Shown piece by piece: positions 9,572-22,800 of a stretch of DNA of 41,534 nucleotides. Made by a program: the position numbers and the translations under genes. Position 1 is the first letter of the stretch. Each line of letters starts with the position of its first letter. The notes beneath the pieces are model-generated. The model was given only the letters and a program-made list of their open reading frames with translations, had not been told where the DNA came from and made no database searches. This DNA is from a bacterium 1xD42-67 (GTDB lineage Bacteria; Bacillota; Clostridia; Oscillospirales; Oscillospiraceae): assembly GCA_003612335.1 (NCBI GenBank), contig RAYO01000034.1:1-41534 (forward strand), in the 5' to 3' direction.

Positions 9572-10492
9572 ATGGCGATCTCTGCAAAAGATGTACAAAA
9601 GCTGCGCGAGATGACCGGCGTGGGCATGATGGACTGCAAGAAGGCCCTCACCGAGGCCGACGGCGACTTCGACAAGGCCATCGAGTGGCTGCGGGAAAAG
9701 GGCCTGGCTGCCCAGACCAAGAAGGCCGGCAAGGTGGCCGCCGAGGGCGTGTCCTATGCCATCGTGGCCGACAACGGCGTGGGCGTGATCATCGAGGTCA
9801 ACTCCCAGACCGACTTCGTGGCCAAGAACGAGGTGTTCCAGGGCTACGTGAAGGACGTGGCCGCTGTCGTGGCCGCCGAGGATCCCGCCGATGTGGAGGC
9901 CCTGAAGGAGTGCAAGTACCCCGGTACCGACCGCACCATCGCCGACGTCACCGCTGACAAGGTGCTGTCCATCGGTGAGAACATCCAGATCCGCCGCTTC
10001 GTCCGTTATGCGGAGGGGGTCAACGTGCCCTATATCCACATGGGCGGCAAGGTGGGCGTCCTGGTCAACCTGGCCGTGGAGGGCATCGACCCCGCCAAGG
10101 TCATCGAGCTGGGCAAGGACGTGGCCATGCAGATCTGCGCTATGAACCCCTCTTTCCTGGACAAGTCCGACGTGAGCCAGGATACCCTGGACAAGGAGAA
10201 GGAGATCCAGCTGGCCCTGATGGCCAACGACCCCAAGATGGCCGCCAAGCCGGAGAAGGTGAAGGAAGGCATCGTCATGGGCAAGCTGGGCAAGTATTAC
10301 GAGGAGAACTGCCTGCTCCAGCAGGCCTTCGTCAAGGAGAACAAGATCTCTGTGGAGAAGCATGTGGCTGCCGTGGCCAAGGAGCTGGGCGGCACCATCA
10401 CCGTCAAGGCGTTCACCCGCTTCGCCACTGGCGAGGGCATCGAGAAGGCCGAGGACGACTTCGCCGCCGAGGTCGCCTCCATGATCAAATAA
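9572..10492 (+). CDS. tsf: Elongation factor Ts
   Basis: EF-Ts exchanges GDP for GTP on EF-Tu during translation. The 306-residue protein begins MAISAKDVQKLREMTGVGMMDCKKAL, the conserved N-terminal UBA-like domain. The core dimer domains follow, including the EVNSQTDFVA signature and, later, LVNLAVEG and ALMANDPKMAAKPEKV. The ATG at 9572 has GGAGG at 9559-9563; a longer frame from 9518 has no ribosome binding site. It is cotranscribed with rpsB and ends before the strong terminator at 10555. Confidence 0.98.
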   Translation: MAISAKDVQKLREMTGVGMMDCKKALTEADGDFDKAIEWLREKGLAAQTKKAGKVAAEGVSYAIVADNGVGVIIEVNSQTDFVAKNEVFQGYVKDVAAVVAAEDPADVEALKECKYPGTDRTIADVTADKVLSIGENIQIRRFVRYAEGVNVPYIHMGGKVGVLVNLAVEGIDPAKVIELGKDVAMQICAMNPSFLDKSDVSQDTLDKEKEIQLALMANDPKMAAKPEKVKEGIVMGKLGKYYEENCLLQQAFVKENKISVEKHVAAVAKELGGTITVKAFTRFATGEGIEKAEDDFAAEVASMIK

Positions 10493-10554
10493 GCTGCTCT
10501 TTCCCCAGTATCATCAGATCAGACACAGTATCCCAACAATAACGACCTAACAGA

Positions 10555-10590
10555 GGGCCTGAGCGATCCATCGGATCGCTCAGGCCCTTT
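10555..10590 (+). terminator. Terminator of rpsB-tsf
   Basis: A perfect 15-bp stem (GGGCCTGAGCGATCC at 10555-10569 with its complement at 10573-10587) and a 3-nt loop are followed by TTTGT. It is 62 bp after the tsf stop. Confidence 0.85.
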
Positions 10591-10722
10591 GTATCTGCCA
10601 ACAGGACTGTGGTGGCCAGCCCCCCTCCCCTGTGCCGGCGAGAGCTGGGGCATCCGCATCAGAGGCGGTCCGATCCAACTGTCCAACACTGCTGATCATC
10701 TACAAAATCGTTGTTTCAGCAG

Positions 10723-10751
10723 TGGACAATTCGATATTTCGGTGGTAGAAT
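10723..10751 (+). promoter_or_regulatory. Predicted promoter of the giant SLH gene
   Basis: TGGACA (10723-10728), a 17-nt spacer and TAGAAT (10746-10751) lie about 65 nt upstream of the start codon. The gene therefore has its own promoter beyond the tsf terminator. Confidence 0.65.
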
Positions 10752-10816
10752 AAAAATGTTATGTTGGGGGATCGCGCACTGACCGCAGCTCCCTCATGGA
10801 TTTGGGAGGTCATAGC

Positions 10817-13800
10817 ATGAAACGCAGAGCACTGAGTTCTATCATCACTCTGGCGCTGTGCCTGGAGCTTTGCCCCTTGTGGGCATCGGCCGCTGACACG
10901 GGGACAGAGGGCGGACTGTGCCCACATCATCCGGCGCATACGGAGGAGTGCGGGTATGTCCCACCGGTATCGGAACAAGGATGTACCCACGACCATGATG
11001 ATGACTGCTACACGACAGGAACGGACTGTGTCCACACCCATACGGACGAGTGCCGCCCGGCCCCGGACGACGATCCTGGGGCGGACGGATCCGTCTCGTG
11101 CACCCATGTGTGCACAGAGGACAGCGGCTGCGTCGTTCGAACGCTGTCCTGTTCCCACACGCATGACGATATCTGCGGCTATGTCCCAGAAGAGCCCGGC
11201 ACACCGTGCCAGTCCGTCTGTCGAATCTGCCCCATCGAAGAGCTGATCGGCACACTGCCCAGCAGCGTCTCGGCAGACAGCAGCGAGCAGGTCCAGGCCC
11301 AGCTCAGTGAGATCTATGCGCTGTTCGAAGAGCTGACCGCTGACGAACAGCAGCAAGTGGATCTGTCGCCCTGTGTCTCCCTGTTGGATCAGATAGAGGA
11401 TCTGGGCGCTGCGGCCCAGAGCGATCCCCCCAGCGACAGCTCCACCCCGACGCAGAGCGTCCCCTGGACGATGGACTCCGATCACACCTTCACCTCTCCG
11501 TATGTGGTATCGAAGTCCTTCACGGTGGACACGAACGGGTTCACCCTGACCGGATCGAACTCCAGCGTCCTGCAGATCGCCGAGACAGGAGTACTGGAGA
11601 TCAAAGGCAAGGTCGTCTCGAAAAAGGGGGCCGGCATCGAGGTCCTGTCCAGCGGCACCCTGCGCATCACAGGAGCGGGCACGGAGATCAGAGGCACGAC
11701 ATATGGCCTGGATATCGCTCCCGGTGCGAACGTATCCCTCTCCACCGGTACATATTTCGGCAAGGCCGCCGCGATCCGGACGGCAGAGGTCGAAGATCTT
11801 GCCGCGCTCCTGGCGCCGGGCTGTGCCTTTTTCGATTCCAATGGCGATCTGCTCCTTCCAGCAGACGCAGCAGAGGTCAATACGGTCATCGTTGGTCAGT
11901 GTACCGGCCATCCAAGCAAGAGCTATACACACGACGCCGGGACCACGACACACACCTGGACCTGTCCCAACTGCGGAACGGCGGAGCCGGAAACCTGTAC
12001 GTTCCAGTTCGATCAGAACGGGGATGGGAGCTGCATCTGCGGCAACACGGTGGCGATCGTCGTGGACGAGAGCGATCTGACCGATCTGGTCTATGACGGC
12101 ACCACCCAGCCGGATGATGTTACGATCACAGTCACCTTGACCGATGGCTCGAACAAGGAGCTGGTGAAGAGGACCGACTACACGGTAGATTATGAGCCGC
12201 GCAAAGATGCCGGTGAGATCACAGTGACGGTCACCGGCATCACATTCAACGGCACCTTTACCAAGATCTACCATGTGGATCAGGACCAGCCCGTCCTCGA
12301 GTGGGATACCAATACCAAGCCCGTCCCAGTAGAGGTGGACTATGACGGCGATCCGGTGGAGCCCAGCGATCTCCCGCCTGTGATCATCAATAACCTCGCC
12401 CATGAAGACCTGAGCGCTCATCTCCAGTACTCCTACAAAGAACAGGGCGATCCCACCTACATCAGCGGCCTGCCCACCCATGCGGGCACGTATGATGTGG
12501 TGGTCAGTCTCCCGGAGATGCAAAACTTTGAGGCCGCTGTCAGCGATCCGATCACACTGACCATCCGGAAGATCAGTCCCATCCTCACGGCCCCTGTTGC
12601 CATACGGCCGGTCTTCAACGGCTCCGCTCAGACGCTGGTCACCGCGGGCGAGCTGCATCCCGCGGCGGAGCGGGACGGTTTGACGATCCTATTCGCGGAA
12701 AGTGAAAACGGCACCTATTCCACCACGATCCCCACCGGGGACGCTGCGGGCGTATATGACGTCTGGTATCGGGTGGAGGGCACCAACGATCTTGATCCCA
12801 TCGGTCCGGTCAAGGTCGCTGATGTAGAGATCCTCCGTAAAAGTATCACACCTGTCGTCCAGCTGTCGGAATCCTCCTATCTGTACGACGGCGTGAAGAA
12901 AGAGCCGAAGATCACGGTCAAAGACGGAACGACTGTGATCGAGGAAGACCAGTACACCGTCACGTGGAAGGATGACAGCGATCCAACGGCCACTGACGTA
13001 TTGAAGGCTGCCGGCACATATACGGCAACTATTGAGAGCAAGGACACCAGCAATTACACGTTCACCGCCACCGCTCAGGTCGAGATCGTCCAGGCGGTCC
13101 AGGACGCGCTGCATATCACCGGCAAGCCCGCCCACGTCTATTACGGCGACACGGTCACGACGCTGGACACCACCGGCGGTTCCGGGAACGGGACGGTGGA
13201 GTGGAGCATCACAGCGGGCGGTATCAGCTCCACCATCGATCCGGATTCAGGTGTGCTCACCGTCATGGACACCGGGTCGATCACGGTCAAGGCAGAACGG
13301 ACCCGCCCCAACTACGGCCCGGTGTCCGACACCTGGACCTTTACCGTAGAACCCAAACCGGTCACAGCGGAGGTCAAGGTCACGGCCAAGGTCTACGACG
13401 GGACCACCGATGTTGCCGACTCCGATATCACAGCGACTGTAAGGACCGGCGATCTGGTGGGCAGTGACTCTATCACCATCAGCGGCCTGACAGGCACTTA
13501 TGAGGACGCCAACGCCGGAACGGGCAAGAGGGTCACCCTGGACACCTCCCTGGCGACCACCACCGCCGATCCAGCCAAGTACACGGTCAGCTATCCCGCC
13601 GCTGTCCAGGCAGATATCGCCCCCAGGCCCGTCAAGGTGACAGTCGTCCTGTCAGGCAGCAACTTGAAGACCGAGCTAGACGGTTCCTACTACTATGATT
13701 ACGACGGCACTGCGAAGACCCCCGATGTGACCGTCACAGCGGACTATGATAACGCAGTGCTGGCAGCCAGTGACTACAGCGTGAGCTACGCCAACAACCA

Positions 13801-16800
13801 AAATGTCGGCGACGCGGTCGTGACCGTCACGGCAAAGGCGGACGGCAACTACACCTTTGCCGACGAGCTGGTGCACTTCACCATCAAGAGCACCAGCGCC
13901 CAGCTGACCAGCTCGCCCCAGGCCAAGGTCCTGACCTACGATGGGACGATGCAGGACCTGGTGACTGTAGGCACCGCCACCGGCGGTACCGTGGTGTATT
14001 CTTTGTCCCAGTCAGGCTCCTATTCCACTGTCATCCCCCAGGGCAAAGACGCAAGGATCTACACTGTGTATTATAAGGTGGAGGGCGACGACAACCACGA
14101 TGATACCCTCCCCAGTCAGGTATCCGTGACCATCTCGCCGAAGGAGATCGCCCCTGCGGTCACGCTGGATCCGAATACTTATATGTACGATGGTTTCGCC
14201 CATGAGCCCGACGTCACTGTCAAGGACGGCACAGACACGATCGATTCCTCGGAGTACATCGTGACCTACCGCGACAACACCAACGCCGGTACGGCGACGG
14301 TCATCATCGGCAACGCCAACGGCGGCAACTACATCGTGAACGGCACGGCCTACTTCCAGATCACCAAGGCCGTCCCCACATCCACCCCTCCCACGGCGGT
14401 CACTGGCCTGCATTACAACGGTACGCTCCAGGAACTGGTCAAAGCGGGCGGCTCCGGCGAAGGCACGATGGTCTACTCCGTGAACGGCGGGAACTATTCC
14501 CCCGCAGTCCCCACGGCGGCCGCAGTTGGGACATACATCATCGACTATAAAGTACTGGGCGACGACAACCACAGCGACACGGCCCCAACATCCCTGACGG
14601 TGACCATCAGCAAAAACACGGTGAAGGACCCCACGATCACCCTGTCTTCGGACACCTTCCGATACAACGGCAGCCAGCAGAAGCCTGTCATCACCGTCTA
14701 TGACAACAACAGCCGTCTGATCCCGGAGCATGAGTACGAGGTGACGATCACCGGCACGAATGGCAACGTTGGCATGGTGGATGTTGACACCTACACCATC
14801 ACCATCACCGCGCCGGCGAACTCCAATTATGTGATCCAAGTCAACAACACCCGGACCTTTCAGATCCTTGCCGCCGATCAAGATGCGATCTCCATCACCG
14901 GGATCCAGGCGCAAGTCCGCTACGGCAACGTCATCCAGCTGAGCGCGACGGGCGGCACCGGCATCGAGACCGTCACCTGGAAGATCGAGGCCAAAGACGG
15001 CAGCACGCCTGTCAGCACGATCAGCGGCGCCGGACTGCTCACCGTGAAGGACGTAGACATGCCCTTGGTGGTCACGGTGACCCGCTCCAGAGGCGGCAAC
15101 TATACCGACGTATCCGCCACATGGGAATTCACCGCAGGCAAGAAGCCGGTGACGGCGGAAGTGACGATCGCACCGAAGGACTTCGATGGGACCGCCGATG
15201 TCACTGACGCCGATATCACAGCGACTGTGAGGCCCGACGATCTGGTCAGCGGCGACTCCATCACCATCAGCGGCCTGAAAGGCACCTATGACAGCGCCAG
15301 CGCCGGCACGGACAAGACCGTCACCCTGAACAGCAGCAATGTGACCGTCAGCGGTACCAATTGGGAGAAGTATGACATCACCTATCCCAAAACTGCTGCA
15401 GGATCCATCCTGTCGGTGGCCGCGACGGTGGATACTGATCCAAGCGCGGTGAACTCCTTGACCTACGACGCCAGCCAGGCCCAGGAGCTGGTGACGGCGG
15501 GCACCGCCACAGGCGGGATCATGGTCTACTCCCTGGATGACGTTACCTACGCCCCGGCCATCCCCAAGGCCAAGGACGCCGGGACCTACACGCTCTACTT
15601 CAAGGCCAAGGGGGACGGCGACCACACGGACAGCGCGGTCGGATCTGTACAGGTGACCATCGCCAAACAGACCGTAACGCCCCAGATCGAGGTGATGCCG
15701 CCCAGCGCCCAGTATGACGGCAATGTGAAGCGTCCTGAGGTCATCGTCAGGGACGGCGCGAACAACGTGATTCCCACCAGCGAGTATACTGTTATCTATG
15801 ATCCCACCGCGAACTGGAAAGATGTTGGCTCTCATACGATCACGGTCCAAAACATCACGGGCGGCAACTACAACATCACTGAGACAGACGCCACCTTCAC
15901 CATCAGCACGACGGCCCAGGCTCCTTTTGAGATCGTCAACAGGCCCGGCCTCGTCCACTACGGCGACACCTTCACCCTGAGCGCGGTAGGCGGCTCCAGC
16001 AGCAGCGCAGTCACATGGAGCAGCAGCGATAGCACGATCGCCCATATCGATGCCGACGGATTCGTGACCATCAAGGGCACAGGCTCTGCCACGATCACCG
16101 CGACCAAGCCGGGCGGCGGCAACTATGACACGGTGACAGCCACCTATCCCCTCAACGCACGGAAGAAGCCCGTTACCCCCATCGTCACCGCAGACGACAA
16201 GGTGTACGACGGCGATACATCCGCCACCCTCCACGTCACATGGAAAGACGGCGACCTGGTGGAGAATGACAGCATCACCCCCAACCTGACCGGGACCTTT
16301 GCTGACCAACACGCCGGGGCCGATAAGACCGTGACGATCACCGGTACTTTCACCTCTGACTCGACCGCTCAGAAGTACGACATCACCATCCCGTCCACCA
16401 CCACCGCATCCATTTTCAAGGCGGACGCAGCCGCACCGGTATTGACGGCGAACGCCCGGGTGTACGACGGTACGACCCTAGACCTCGTGACCGGCGGAGA
16501 TGCCGGTACGGTCTACTCCGACACCAGAGACGGCGTTTATTCTGCCACGGTCCCCTCTGGGACCAACGCAGGGATTTACACGGTCTGGTACAAGGAAAAG
16601 GGAGATGCCGATCACAACGACTCCGCGCCCCAGTCGATCCAGGTGACGGTCAGTCAGAAGACCTTGACGGCCAACGCCGCAAATGTCACGCTGTCCGGCA
16701 ACGACCTGCAGAAGGATACCGACGGGACCTATTACTATTTGTATGATGGGAGCGATAAAACGCCCTCCGTTATCATCATGGACGGTTCGGCGACGATCCC

Positions 16801-19800
16801 GGCCAGCGAATACGTGGTGAGCTACAGCGACAATAAGAACGTGGGCACCGCCACCGTCACGATCGCCAACAGCGCGGACGGCAACTACATCGTCAGCGGC
16901 ACCGTGACCTTCGAGATCCATGAGAGCGGCGCGCAGCTGGTCACCTCCCCCCAGGCCAAGGCTCTGACCTACACCGGCCAGGCGCAGGAACTGGTGACCG
17001 TAGGCACTGCCGCCGGCGGCCATATCGAGTACGCCTTGGATGGCGGCTCCTATCGCAAGGACATCCCAAAAGCTGCCGATGCGGGCACCTATACCGTGAC
17101 TTATCGGGTGGTGGGCGACGACAACCACACTGACGGAGAGGAAGGTTCGGTCTCCGTGACCATCAGCCCGAAGGAGGTCGTCAGTCCGAAGGTCACAGTG
17201 TCCGGCACCTATACCTATGATGGGACCGCAAAGGAGCCAGGTATCGCTGATGTCAAGGTGGAGGACGGCGTCAACACCATCCCCAGCAGCGAGTATGCCC
17301 TGTCCTACCGCGACAACGTCAACGCCGGCACGGCGACGGTCATCATCACCAACGCCAACGGCGGCAACTACATCGTGAACGGCACGGGGACCTTTGAGAT
17401 CGCGAAGGGCACCGCGTCGGTAGCGACGGCTCCGACCGGACTGACCAGTCTGCCCTACAACGGCGCCGAGCAGGCTCTGGCCCAGGTGGGCGCCGCCTCC
17501 AACGGGACGATGGTGTATTCTCTGAGCGAGACCGGCGAGTATGCCCCGTCCATCCCCACCGGGAAGGCGGTGGGCACTTACACCGTCTGGTACAAGGTCC
17601 AGGGCGACAGCAACCACGATGACAGCGTAGCTGCTTCAGTGCCCGCTTCCATCATCGTGAACGCTGTGGTCAGTCCCACCATCCAGGTGAAGCCGGAGAC
17701 GGCGGCCTACAACGGAGAGAGGCAGGAGCCCACGGTCACTGTCAAGGACGATAACGGTCTTGTGATCGACGGCAGTGAGTACACAGTGGCCTATCAGGAT
17801 GAGGCTGGAAAGAGTGTCGCTGGCCCGACCGATGTGGGCAAGTACACCCTGACCATCACCGGAACAGGTACCCACTACAGCTTTACCGCCACCGCCAGCT
17901 TTGAGATCCTCCCGGCGGACCAGACACCTCTGACCATCACCGGCACACGGGAGCGTGTCTATTATGGCGATACCATCCAGTTGGGTACAGAGGGCGGCAA
18001 TGGGACGGTGACCTGGAAGGTGGATAACGGTCCCGCCAGTATCGACGAGGATACGGGACTGCTCACCGTCACAGGCGTGGGCTCTGTCACGGTCACAGCC
18101 ACCAGCAAGGCCGCCGGTCACGCGGACAGGACCGCTTCCTGGCCCTTCTACGCGGACAAGAAGCAGGTCACAGCCGTCGTGACAGCGGCAGACAGGGCCT
18201 ATACCGGCGATACGGCTGCCACATTGACCGTCACCATCAGCAGCGGCCTGGTCTCCGGCGACAGCATCACCGGCGCGAAGGCGGAGGGACATTTCACGGA
18301 TAAAAATGTCGGGGAGAACAAGACCGTCATCATCGACAGTCTGACCTTCCCGGACGATATCAGCGCAAAATATGATATCGCCTCCCTCCCCACCACCACC
18401 GCAACGATCTTCAAGGCGGACGTGGATGAAACAAAGGTGAACGCTCCCACGGCAAAGACCGACCTGGAATACACCGGGCTCCCCCAGGAGCTGGTCGAAG
18501 AGGGCTCCTCGCCGGACGGCACCATGGAGTACTCCCTGGACGGCAAGACCTATTCCGCCAGCCTCCCCGCCGGCACCGGCGCGGGGGACTACGAGGTCTG
18601 GTATCGGGTGAAGGGCGACGGCAACCACAACGACACGGCAGGCAAAAAGCTGGCCGACAAAGTGACCATCGATCCGCAGACCGTGACCGACCCCATCATC
18701 GAGTTCACGCCCAGCAATGTCGAGTATGACGGCGTGACGCACAAGCCCGCCGTCACGGTCAAGGACAAAGGGGGCCGCGTGATTCCGGAATCGGAGTACA
18801 AAGTCATTTACGACTCCACCACGGACTGGATCGCTGCGAAGGATCACAAGGTCACCATCACCGCCAAGGATGGCGGAAACTACACCTTTGACGATGTGGA
18901 GGCGACATTCACCATCCTTCCGGCGGGCCAGGGCGCTCTGTCCATCGTAGATCAGCCCGGCAGGGTCCAATACGGCGACAGCTTCACGCTGGCCGTTTCG
19001 GGCGGCACCGTGGCAGGCGCCGTGACATGGACCAGCAGCGATCCGGCTGTCGCTTCTATCGACCAAAACGGTCTGGTGACGGTCCATAAGTCCGGCGGTC
19101 CGGTCACGATCACAGCAGAAAGGGCGGTCGCAGGTTACAAAACGGTCACAGCTACCTGGTCGTTCCGTGCGGAAAAGAAGCCCGTCACCCCCATCGTGAC
19201 CGCTCAGAACAAGGAGTTCGACGGCAGCGATGAGGCCCGGCTGGTCGTGACCTGGAAGGACGGCGACCTTCTGAACGGCGATACCATCCCCCTCACCCTG
19301 AACGGCAGATTCAGCGACGCCAATGTGAAAACGCACAAAACGGTCACCATCACCGGCACGAAGCCCGCCAGCGACAAGTACGACATCACGTTCCCCACAT
19401 CCGTCACGGCGTCCATCACCCCGAAGGCCGCCAGCGTGACAGGGGCGACGCCCACCGAACTGACCTACGACGGCAGCGCCCAGCCTCTGGTCACCGGCAT
19501 TACAGCGACGAACGGCACCCTCGCCTACTCCCGGAACGGCTCTTACTACACGCTGCTCGTCCCCAAGGAGACCGATGCGGGCACATACACCGTCTGGTAC
19601 AAGGCCCAGGCCGACGCCGATGGGAACTACAAGGACAGCCCCGCAGTGGTCGTGGAGGTGACCATCAAGCCGAAAAAGGTGACGTCACCTGTGATCGAGC
19701 TGTCCAGCGACAGCTTCGACTACGACGGCACACCGAAGAGGCCCGACGTAGTGGTCAAAGACGGCAGCGTGGTGATCCCGGCCAGCGAATACACGGTGAG

Positions 19801-22800
19801 CTACAGCAACAACACAGCGGTGGGGACCGCCACCGTCACCATCACCGACAACTCCAACGGGAACTACGATGTCAGCGGCAGCAAGACCTTTACCATTAAG
19901 GCGGGCGCTCCCGCTGTGACGGTGGAGCCGGTGCCCAGGGACCTGACCTACAAGGGGCGGGAACAGACCCTTGTGACACGGGGCACCGCGGTCAATGGCC
20001 ACATGGAATATTCCTTTGATGAGTACGACGACTACAGCACAGCGCTCCCCAAGGGAACTGATGCGGGCATTTACGAGGTCTGGTACAAGGCCGTGGGTGA
20101 CGACGGCACCGAGACCATCCCGGAATTAGTGATCGCGGAGATCCTGCCAAAGACGGTCATCCCCAACATCACAGTGAATCTGGCGAGCGATCCGCTCCAG
20201 TGTACCGGCTCCCCGCTAAAGCCCCCTGTGACCGTAGTCGTGGACAACAAAACGCTTACGAACAATGTGGACTATACCGTCACCTACAGCAATAACATCA
20301 AAGCGGGCACGGCAACAGTTACAGTTCAGAGCGTGAGCGGCCGCAATTACCAATTCTCTGCCACAGCATACTTTGAGATCGAGAAGGGCAAAGCGGAATT
20401 TTTGATGAAGCCAAGTGCCATTGAAAACTTGTTCTACACCGGAGAGCCCCAGGCACTTGTCACCGCAGGCATAACGCAGGACGGCCTTGTGCTCTATTCC
20501 ACGGACGGCCTCAACTACTCCCCCATCGTCCCCGCCAAGACCGAGCGGGGCGACTATCCGGTGATCGCCAAGGTGCAGGGGAACGACATCCACGAGGACA
20601 GTGACCTTGTGGTGATCCCCTCCGTGAAGATCGACAGGAATCAGGTGCAGTCCCCCACCGTGGCCCTGTCCGAAAACAGCATGGAATACACCGGCGCCGA
20701 GCTGAAGCCCACCGTTACCGTGACCGACAAGGGCAAGGTCATCCCAGCTGGTGAATATACGGTGTCCTACAGTAACAACGTGAAGATCGGCGAGGCCACC
20801 GTTACCGTTACCGGAAACGGGAACAACTATACGACCTTCACAGCGACCGCCAAATTCCAGATCGTGGACGGCAGTCAGCCCGTCCTGACCATCACCGGCA
20901 AGAAAGACAGCGTGGTCTACGGCGATACCCTCTATCTGGGCACCACCGGCGGGACCGGAACGGTGGTCTGGAGCAGCAGTGAGCCGGATGTTGCCGCCAT
21001 CGACAGCGCCGGCGTGGTGACCACCAAGAAGTCGGGCAGTGTCACAGTCACAGCCACAGCCGGGAACCTGACCGACACTTGGACCTTCACCGTAGCCCCC
21101 AAGCCCGTCACTGCCGTTGTGATCGCTGCGGATAAGCCCTACGACAACAGCACGACCGTCACGTTGACCGTCACTTTCAGCGGTCTGGTCCCGGGCGATA
21201 TCGTGGACACCGTGACCGCCACAGGACATTTCACAGACGCCAGCGTGGGGACGAACAAGACCGTCATCATCGACAGTCTGACCATTCCGCCCGAGGTCAG
21301 TGCGAAGTACGCCATTACCCACCCCGCTACCACCACGGGCACCATCACCCCGGCGGCGGCTGAGGTAAAGGTCCATCCGCAGAAGGTCACAGGTCTGACC
21401 TACACCGGCCTTCCGCAGGCCCTGGTGACCCCCGGCACAGCGGAGGGCGGAGATCTGGCCTACTCTCTGGACGGTACCAGCTACAGCTATCGCGTTCCCA
21501 CGGCTGTGGACGCGGGCAGCTATACCGTCTGGTACAAGGCCGTCGCCGGAGATGACGACCACAAGGACAGCGCGGTCATGAAGGTGGAGGGTGTGACCAT
21601 TGGCGTGAACACAGATACGCCCACCGTCCTGTGTATGCCGGACATGTTCCGGTATGACACTACAGCGAAAACTCCTGCCATCGTTGTCAGGGATTCCCAA
21701 AACTGCATCATCCCGGAGAGCGAGTACACCGTAGAACTTCCCGCCGGCCGGATCGCGGTGGGCGAATACGAAGTGACTGTCACAGACAATGCGGGCGGCA
21801 ACTACGAGTTCACCACTCCTGTAAAAGGGACCTTCACCATCACGGCGTCCAGTCAGGCACCTCTGTCCATCACCGACAAGCCCACCGGGATCCACTATGG
21901 GGATCGGTTCCGTCTGAGCGCGATAGGCGGCTCCGGCGGCGGCGCGATCCAGTGGAGCATCGCGGAGAGCAATGTCGCGACGATCGACGCCAGCGGTGAA
22001 GTGACTGTGATCGGTACAGGTGGGTTCACCGTTAAAGCCTACCGAAAGGGAGAGGACGGTTTCAGCGATTCCAACACAGACAGCGCACCCTTCTTTGCGG
22101 ATCCGAAGCCTGTCACGCCAGTGGTGACCGCCCAAGATAAACCCTACGACGGGAACGCCACTGTGACCCTGAGCGCGGCTTGGAAGAGCGGCGATCTGGT
22201 GGGCTCTGACACGATCGCCCTCACTGTGGAAGGCAGGTTCACGACGGCTGAGGCCGGCACGAACAAGCGAGTGGAGATCACATCAGCAAGTCCCTCTGGA
22301 GAGTCCGGGAATTATCTCATCACATGGCCCGCCAGCACGACGGCTTCGATCCAAAAGGTGGACGCCAAGCTGGCCACACCGCCGGCCGATCCCGGTCTGA
22401 CTTACAACGGGACCGCCCAGGCCCTTGTCACCGGCGGCACGACGGTCGGCGGGATCGGCACGATCGAGTACAGCCTGAGCCAGAACGGCGTGTATTCCAC
22501 CACGATCCCCACCGCCACCAACGCCGGCAAATACACCGTCTGGTTCAAGGTGGCGGACAGCGTGAACTACACCGGCATCGCTGCCGCGTCCATCGAAGTG
22601 GAGATCAAGAAAGCGACGCCGACCATCAGCACAGAACCCACGGCGTCTGGCACAGAGGGACAATCGCTGAGCCAGATCAAATTGAATGGCGGCGCCACAG
22701 ATGTACTGGGCACCTTCGCCTGGAAGGATGGCGGCATCAAGCCTATCAACGGGAACTCGTATGATGTGGTCTTCACGCCGAACGACACAGCCAACTACGA

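Noticed and set aside
12571..22608. CRISPR-like or satellite array
   Set aside because: The repeats are degenerate protein-coding modules of 230-270 bp in one open frame, not short identical repeats with unique spacers.
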